From positions 1 through 64,000 of the forward strand of contig JAUILQ010000015.1 of NCBI GenBank assembly GCA_030433005.1: DNA of 64,000 bases. Direction: 5' to 3'. Below, one piece after another: positions 56,699-64,000 of the stretch. The notes beneath the pieces were generated by a model. That model was given only the letters and a program-made list of their open reading frames with translations. It was not told the DNA's origin and made no database searches. Both the position numbers and the translations under genes were made by a program. The DNA is from Alphaproteobacteria bacterium. Lineage in GTDB: Bacteria; Pseudomonadota; Alphaproteobacteria; Kiloniellales; DSM-21159. The stretch's first letter is position 1. Every line of letters starts with the position of its first letter.

Positions 56699-57391
56699 TC
56701 AGAAGCTGTAGCGGAGTCCGACCTGGATCTCGTGCGCGCGCAGGTCGCCGTCGGACGCGGCGCCGCCGATCGAGGCGCCGCCCACGGTGACGGTGTCGCC
56801 GGTCTCGATCGAGCCGAGGTCCATGTAGCGGTAGCCGACGTCGATCGCCAGGTTCGGCGCGACCTCGATGCCCAGGCCTGCGCTGGCCTGCCAGGCGAAG
56901 GAGGTGCTGGTCTCGTCGTCGACCGTCGCAGAGACGCCGGCGAAGGTGGCGCTCAGGTCGCTGATCGTGTTGCGCGAGACGCCGATGCCGCCGCCGACGT
57001 AGGGCGTGACGCGGCCGAAGCGTCCGACGTCGACGTAGGCGTTGACCATGCCGGTCAGCGACGAGGCGTCGCCCTGGACCGCGAAGCTCGAGCCCGAGAG
57101 GGTCTGCGCGTCGTCGATGTCGTAGCCGCCGCGGTAGCTGATCGTGACGTCGGCGCGCAGGTAGTCGTTGAAGCGGTAGCCGGCACCGCCGCCGACCAGA
57201 TAGGAATCGCCGAAGTCGGTGTCGATGTCGCCGCCCGCGTCGCGCGAGAACGACCAGCCGCTGTCGAGACGCAGGTAGAAGCCGCCCGGGCTGTTCCAGT
57301 TCATCTCGTCCGCCTGGGCGACGGCCGGCGAGGAGAGGGCGGGCAGGGCAAGGGCGGTCGCGAGAGCGACCGCGGTGAACGGCTTGTTCAT
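56699..57391 (-). CDS. Outer-membrane beta-barrel protein (OmpW/opacity-like porin family)
   Basis: 230 residues with signal peptide (1-25, ending AVAQA). Alternating amphipathic strands separated by polar loops (GGFYLRLDSGWSFS, YRFNDYLRADVTISY, VTPYVGGGIGV, AIDVGYRYMDLG) predict an eight-stranded barrel. The terminal strand EIQVGLRYSF ends in Phe, the BAM recognition signal. It resembles the outer-membrane protein beta-barrel family common in alphaproteobacteria. Function (adhesin, small porin or structural) is not known. Confidence 0.86.
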   Translation of the reverse strand: MNKPFTAVALATALALPALSSPAVAQADEMNWNSPGGFYLRLDSGWSFSRDAGGDIDTDFGDSYLVGGGAGYRFNDYLRADVTISYRGGYDIDDAQTLSGSSFAVQGDASSLTGMVNAYVDVGRFGRVTPYVGGGIGVSRNTISDLSATFAGVSATVDDETSTSFAWQASAGLGIEVAPNLAIDVGYRYMDLGSIETGDTVTVGGASIGGAASDGDLRAHEIQVGLRYSF

Positions 57392-57518
57392 GAGGATTCC
57401 CAGGAGAGTGCGGTTGCAAAGCTAGGCAGGAAAATGACGTCTAGCGCGTTCCGCCCTGCGCGCAACAACATAGATCAGTCGCTGGGGAATTCGCGCCCCC
57501 GGGCAGGAGCCGGAAGGC

Positions 57519-60490
<2,972 letters not shown>

Positions 60491-60614
60491 CGCTCCTCGC
60501 CGTGCCGCGCGCTCGCGCGCATGGCTGGCGCGACCGCCGAGCGGGCCTCCCGCCCTGGCGCCGGGATCCTCGCTGGCCGACACTGACGCCCTCGCGCCGT
60601 GACAGGAGACATCG

Positions 60615-61715
60615 ATGCCGCGTTCCGACCGCCGCCGCTTCCTGAGGTCCGCCGGCCTGGCCGGCGCCGGCCTCGCCGCTCCCGCCGTCGCCGGCTTCCC
60701 GGCGCCCGCCGTCGCCCGCGAACGGGTCGAGCTGAAGATGGTGACGGCCTGGCCGAAGAACGCGCCCGGCGTCGGCGTCAACGCGGAGCGCTTCGCCGAG
60801 CGGCTGCGGCAGCTGTCCGACGGGCGTCTCGACATCAAGGTCTTCGCGGCGGGCGAGCTGGTGCCCCCCTTCGAGGCCTTCGACGCGGTCGCCTCGGGCA
60901 CCGCCGACCTGGCGCACGCGACGCCCTACTACTGGGTCGGCAAGTCGCCGGCGCTGAACTGGTTCACCGGCGTGCCCTTCGGCATGACCGCGACGGAATT
61001 CTTCTCCTGGCTGCGCTTCGGCGACGGCCAGGCGCTGTGGGACGAGGTCTACGCCGACTTCGGCCTCAAGCCTTTCTACGTCGGCTCGAGCGGCACCCAG
61101 GCCGGCGGCTGGTTCAACCGCCGCATCGAGACGGCGGAGGACTTCCGCGGCCTGAAGTTCCGCATCGCCGGGCTCGGCGGCGAGGTGCTGCGCCGGCTCG
61201 GCGCCGCGCCGGTCACGATGCCGCCGGGCGAGATCACCCAGGCGCTGGCCTCCGGCACGGTCGACGGCGCCGACTGGGTCGGTCCCTGGAACGACCTTGC
61301 CTTCGGGCTCTACCGCTTCGCCAAGTACTACTACATGCCCGGCTTCCACGAGCCGGGTCCGGGCCTCGAGGTGATGGTCAACCGCAAGGTGCTCGACGGC
61401 CTGCCCGACGACCTCCGGGCGATGATCGCGACGGCGGCCGACGCCACGGCGATCGAGACGCTGGGCGACTTCACCTACCACAACGCAATCAGCCTGCAGG
61501 TTCTGGTCGAGGAGCACGGCGTCGAGGTGCTGAGCTTCCCGGACCCGGTTGTCCGGCGGCTCAAGGAGGTCAGCGCCGAGGTGCTCGAGGAGCTGGCGAC
61601 GGCCGACCCGCTGACCCTGCGCGTCGCCGAATCCTACGAGGCCTTCCTGGCCCGCGCCAACGCCTACGCGCCGCTGTCCGAGCAGGGCATCCTGACCTGG
61701 CGGCAGCTCGGCTGA
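60615..61715 (+). CDS. TRAP transporter substrate-binding protein, orphan, Tat-exported
   Basis: 366 residues. The start RRRFLRSAGLAGAGLAAPAV is a twin-arginine signal. The fold is DctP-like with TakP/alpha-keto-acid subgroup features: VTAWPKNAPGVGVNAERFAERL, LAHATPYYWVGKSPALNWF, GWFNRRIETAEDFRGLKFRI (conserved Arg) and VDGADWVGPWNDLAFGLYRF. No DctQ or DctM gene is adjacent, so the membrane subunits must be elsewhere or the protein serves as sensor input, perhaps for the kinase upstream. AGGAG precedes the ATG. Confidence 0.88.
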   Translation: MPRSDRRRFLRSAGLAGAGLAAPAVAGFPAPAVARERVELKMVTAWPKNAPGVGVNAERFAERLRQLSDGRLDIKVFAAGELVPPFEAFDAVASGTADLAHATPYYWVGKSPALNWFTGVPFGMTATEFFSWLRFGDGQALWDEVYADFGLKPFYVGSSGTQAGGWFNRRIETAEDFRGLKFRIAGLGGEVLRRLGAAPVTMPPGEITQALASGTVDGADWVGPWNDLAFGLYRFAKYYYMPGFHEPGPGLEVMVNRKVLDGLPDDLRAMIATAADATAIETLGDFTYHNAISLQVLVEEHGVEVLSFPDPVVRRLKEVSAEVLEELATADPLTLRVAESYEAFLARANAYAPLSEQGILTWRQLG

Positions 61716-61833
61716 GCGGCGGTCGGCGGCATCCGCGACGGTGCCGCCGGCCCAGCCTCTGGACAGCGCCCGCGAAAGCTGATTGGCTGAACGCCCGTAC
61801 AACGAATGCCCCTGCTCTCTGGAGCGTGACGCG

Positions 61834-62985
61834 ATGGCGACCAACCTGTTCCGGGGCGAGCGCGCCCTGACCCTCGGCTGGCCGGAGTGGCCGGAGGCGA
61901 GCTTCCACTTCATCTGGCTGCGCGACAACTGCCAGTGCGCGTCCTGCCTGCATCCCTCGACGCGCGAGCGCACGCACTTCACCGCCGACGTGCCGGCCGA
62001 GGTCGCGCCGGCGACCGCCGAGCTGATCGGCGACGGCGACCTGCGCGTCGTCTGGGCGCCGAACGCGCTGGATCCCGAGGGCCACGAGAGCCTCTATCCC
62101 GACGGCTTCCTGCGCAGCTTCCGCTATCCCGACGAGGGCGCGGTGCAGCAGCCGGCGCCGGCGCGCCGCCTCTGGGCGAGCGAGCTCAACGGCCGGGTGC
62201 CGCGCTTCGACTTCGCCGAGGTGGTGCGCGACGACGCGGCGCTGCTCGGCTGGTGCGAGGCGATCCGCGACGTCGGCCTGGCGGTCGTCCACGGCCTGCC
62301 CAACCACAACGGCGAGGTCGAGCGCTTCGTGGAGCGCGTCGCCTTCGTGCGGGAGACGGTCTACGACCGCCTGCACGAGGTCTTCGTCGACCCCAAGGCC
62401 TACAACGTCGCCTCGACGGCCCTGGAGCTGAAGCCGCACACCGACATGCCGAACTACGCCTGGCCGCCGTCGATCCAGCTGCTGCACTTCATGCGCAACG
62501 AGGCGACCGGCGGCGAGACCACGGCGGTCGACGGCTTCCAGGTCGCCGAGCGGCTGCGCGCCGAGCGGCCGGAGTCCTTCGAGCTGCTGACCCGCGTCCA
62601 GGCGACCTGGCGGATGTTCAGCGAGAAGGGCGACGTCGTCGGGCGCGCGCCGATGATCACCCTGGATCCCGACGGCCGGATCACGCTGGTGCGCTTCTCC
62701 AACCAGCTGATGCAGCCGCTGCAGATCGCCCCGGAGCTGGTCGAGCCCTTCTACGAGGCCTACCGGATCTTCGCCCGGATGATCGAGGACCCGGCCAACC
62801 AGGTCGTCATGCGCGCCAACTCCGGCGACCTGGTGACCACCCACAACCACCGCGTCCTGCACGGCCGCAAGGCCTTCGACCCTGCGAGCGGCGCACGCAA
62901 GCTGCAGCTCAGCTACATGGACTTCGACGACCTGCTGAGCCGCATCCGGCTGCTCGGCGCCCGACGCGCGGCCCAGGCCGCCTAG
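61834..62985 (+). CDS. Gamma-butyrobetaine hydroxylase-like 2-oxoglutarate dioxygenase
   Basis: 383 residues. The N-terminal small domain binds zinc through RDNCQCASCLHPSTRER (Cys-x-Cys-x2-Cys-His), as in gamma-butyrobetaine dioxygenase. The catalytic jelly roll (from about 125) carries the iron ligands H202 and D204 in KPHTDMP and a distal His in VTTHNHRVLHGRKAF, with the Arg for 2-oxoglutarate a few residues later. It should hydroxylate a trimethylammonium acid such as gamma-butyrobetaine to carnitine or a related substrate. The zinc motif and length fit well; the substrate is inferred. Confidence 0.9.
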   Translation: MATNLFRGERALTLGWPEWPEASFHFIWLRDNCQCASCLHPSTRERTHFTADVPAEVAPATAELIGDGDLRVVWAPNALDPEGHESLYPDGFLRSFRYPDEGAVQQPAPARRLWASELNGRVPRFDFAEVVRDDAALLGWCEAIRDVGLAVVHGLPNHNGEVERFVERVAFVRETVYDRLHEVFVDPKAYNVASTALELKPHTDMPNYAWPPSIQLLHFMRNEATGGETTAVDGFQVAERLRAERPESFELLTRVQATWRMFSEKGDVVGRAPMITLDPDGRITLVRFSNQLMQPLQIAPELVEPFYEAYRIFARMIEDPANQVVMRANSGDLVTTHNHRVLHGRKAFDPASGARKLQLSYMDFDDLLSRIRLLGARRAAQAA

Positions 62986-63177
62986 CCTGTATCTCTCGGA
63001 CTGCGCACCCTGCGGGTCGCGCCTGACGGGTCGAGCGCGCCAGGCGCGATGACGGCCCGCGTCCGGTTCGAGAAATCTAGGCCAGGCTGCACGCGGTCTC
63101 CGGATCCGCGATAGCTCGGGATCGGCGTTCCGTGCTAGAGGCCCTTCCCGGGGATCGGGTATCGGGGGAAGTTCGGC

Positions 63178-63873
63178 ATGGCAGCGAGCGACGGGTCTTT
63201 CGGGGAACGGCAGGCGGTCCGGCGCCAGCTCGTCATGATGGCCGGGATCCTGATCCTGGTGCTGATCGTCATCGACATGGTGGCGCTCTACGGCCTCGAC
63301 AGGATGCGCCGGCAGAGCGAGCGCTACGCCGCCGCCACGGACCGGCTGATCGCGCTCACGGAGCTGTCGGGCGAGGCCGAGGTCGCCTTCAAGACCCAGG
63401 TCCAGGAATGGAAGAACGTCCTGCTGCGCGGCCAGGATCCGGCCGACCTCGCGCGCTACCGCGAGGCCTTCGAGCGGCAGGAGGCGGCCGTCGGGCAGCA
63501 CCTGCGGGAGGTCCGCGAACAGGCCGCGCCGCTCGGCCTGTCGACCGCGGCGGTCGACAACGTGCTGGCCATGCACGCCGACCTGGCGGAGCGCTACGAC
63601 GCCGCCCTGGAGAGCTTCGAGCCGGGCACGCCGGAAGCGGCCTGGCAGGTCGACCGCTCGGTGCGTGGCATGGACCGGCCGCTGACCGAGGCCTTCGACG
63701 CGCTGATGGCGGACGTGCGCGCGCTCGCCGACGGCGAGCGGACCGCGGTGCGCGCCGAGATGGCGGCGGCCGCGGAGACCCAGCGCACGATCCTGATCGT
63801 GGCCCACGGCGCCGGCATCGTCCTGGTGCTGATCTCGCTGGTCGTCGCCCTGCGCGCCCTGCGGCGTCGGTAG
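63178..63873 (+). CDS. Four-helix-bundle sensor-like membrane protein without output domain
   Basis: 231 residues. Helix 1 (about 18-42) and helix 2 (about 206-227) flank a periplasmic region of about 165 residues rich in heptads (RRQSERYAAATDRLIALTELSG, then VQEWKNVLLRGQDPADLARYREAFERQ in overlapping parts). This resembles the 4HB ligand-binding domains of chemoreceptors, including the FKTQVQEWKNVLLRG segment. It ends RALRRR right after helix 2, so no HAMP, kinase or chemotaxis domain is present. It may pair with another protein or be a broken receptor. The next gene starts 10 bp downstream. Confidence 0.65.
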   Translation: MAASDGSFGERQAVRRQLVMMAGILILVLIVIDMVALYGLDRMRRQSERYAAATDRLIALTELSGEAEVAFKTQVQEWKNVLLRGQDPADLARYREAFERQEAAVGQHLREVREQAAPLGLSTAAVDNVLAMHADLAERYDAALESFEPGTPEAAWQVDRSVRGMDRPLTEAFDALMADVRALADGERTAVRAEMAAAAETQRTILIVAHGAGIVLVLISLVVALRALRRR

Positions 63874-63883
63874 CCGCCCTTCC

Positions 63884-64000
63884 ATGGAGATCGCCGGCAG
63901 CCTGATCGCCGGGCTCGGCCTGTTCTTCATCGGCATCAGGCTGATCGGGAGCCACCTCAAGGAGCTGGGCGGCCGCGGCCTGCGGCGCCTGATCGCGCGC
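63884..64000 (+). CDS. Na/phosphate symporter family protein (5' end only)
   Basis: The first 39 residues are visible and run off the right edge. They read MEIAGSLIAGLGLFFIGIRL, then IGSHLKELGGRGLRRLIAR, which resembles the start of the Na/Pi-cotransporter (NptA/PhoU-linked) family. The gene begins 10 bp after the four-helix-bundle protein and probably forms an operon with it. The assignment rests on this short segment. Confidence 0.6.
   Translation, partial: MEIAGSLIAGLGLFFIGIRLIGSHLKELGGRGLRRLIAR

Overview
The window is very GC-rich DNA with dense, mostly uninterrupted coding capacity. It looks like an ordinary chromosomal stretch of an alphaproteobacterium, most likely a Rhodospirillales/Kiloniellales-like lineage. 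The evidence is the alphaproteobacterial block bamE / cytochrome bc1 chaperone / yceD-rpmF-plsX-fabH-ihfA-merR, an EipB-type envelope protein, a proton-pumping pyrophosphatase, and many TRAP and oligopeptide ABC transport genes. The taxon is an inference; no rRNA or marker comparison was possible. No phage, insertion sequence, integrase or CRISPR array was seen.

Layout. 0-7 kb: a truncated FAD-dependent demethylating dehydrogenase, a free periplasmic sensor protein followed by a methyl-accepting chemotaxis protein, a methyltransferase, a hydroxyacid dehydrogenase plus SDR pair, and eipB. 7-16 kb: hppA with a strong terminator, a DUF1206 membrane protein, bamE, the bc1 chaperone, then yceD-rpmF-plsX-fabH-ihfA-merR (ribosome, fatty-acid and phospholipid start-up genes) and tRNA-Pro(GGG). 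16-20 kb: a FIST-domain sensor with a soluble histidine kinase (NosP/NahK-like pair), cutA and two small conserved genes. 20-28 kb: an MFS pump, a glyoxalase-fold protein and a complete six-gene dipeptide/oligopeptide ABC operon ending in a translationally coupled dienelactone-hydrolase-like enzyme. 28-40 kb: metY, a hicAB toxin-antitoxin pair, and a long minus-strand series (GNAT, CoA-binding protein, threonine ammonia-lyase, penicillin-acylase-like hydrolase, MHS transporter, an unusual proline-racemase-family enzyme, aldehyde dehydrogenase). Several dispersed palindromic repeats lie between these genes.

40-42 kb holds the most unusual content: four tandem minus-strand genes for short proteins with a shared Nif11-type leader, a Gly-Gly leader end, Gly/Ala-rich cysteine-free cores and a common C-terminal aromatic motif ending in FW. 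They look like RiPP or bacteriocin precursors with no maturase or exporter in the window. They lie directly downstream of the malonate-utilisation locus (42-49.5 kb). That locus has malonyl-CoA synthetase matB, a GntR regulator with a palindromic operator in the divergent promoter region, a TRAP transporter matPQM, and malonyl-CoA decarboxylase matA; together these would import malonate, activate it to malonyl-CoA and decarboxylate it to acetyl-CoA.

49-64 kb: an ornithine/diaminopimelate-decarboxylase-like enzyme coupled to an alpha/beta hydrolase, a metallo-beta-lactamase/double-rhodanese protein divergent from a formate/nitrite-type channel, a YheT hydrolase, an MFS transporter with a 63-bp palindrome embedded in frame, an outer-membrane barrel, hemB, an HWE-type sensor kinase, an orphan TRAP binding protein, a gamma-butyrobetaine-hydroxylase-like dioxygenase, a four-helix-bundle sensor-like membrane protein, and the start of a Na/phosphate symporter that runs off the right edge.
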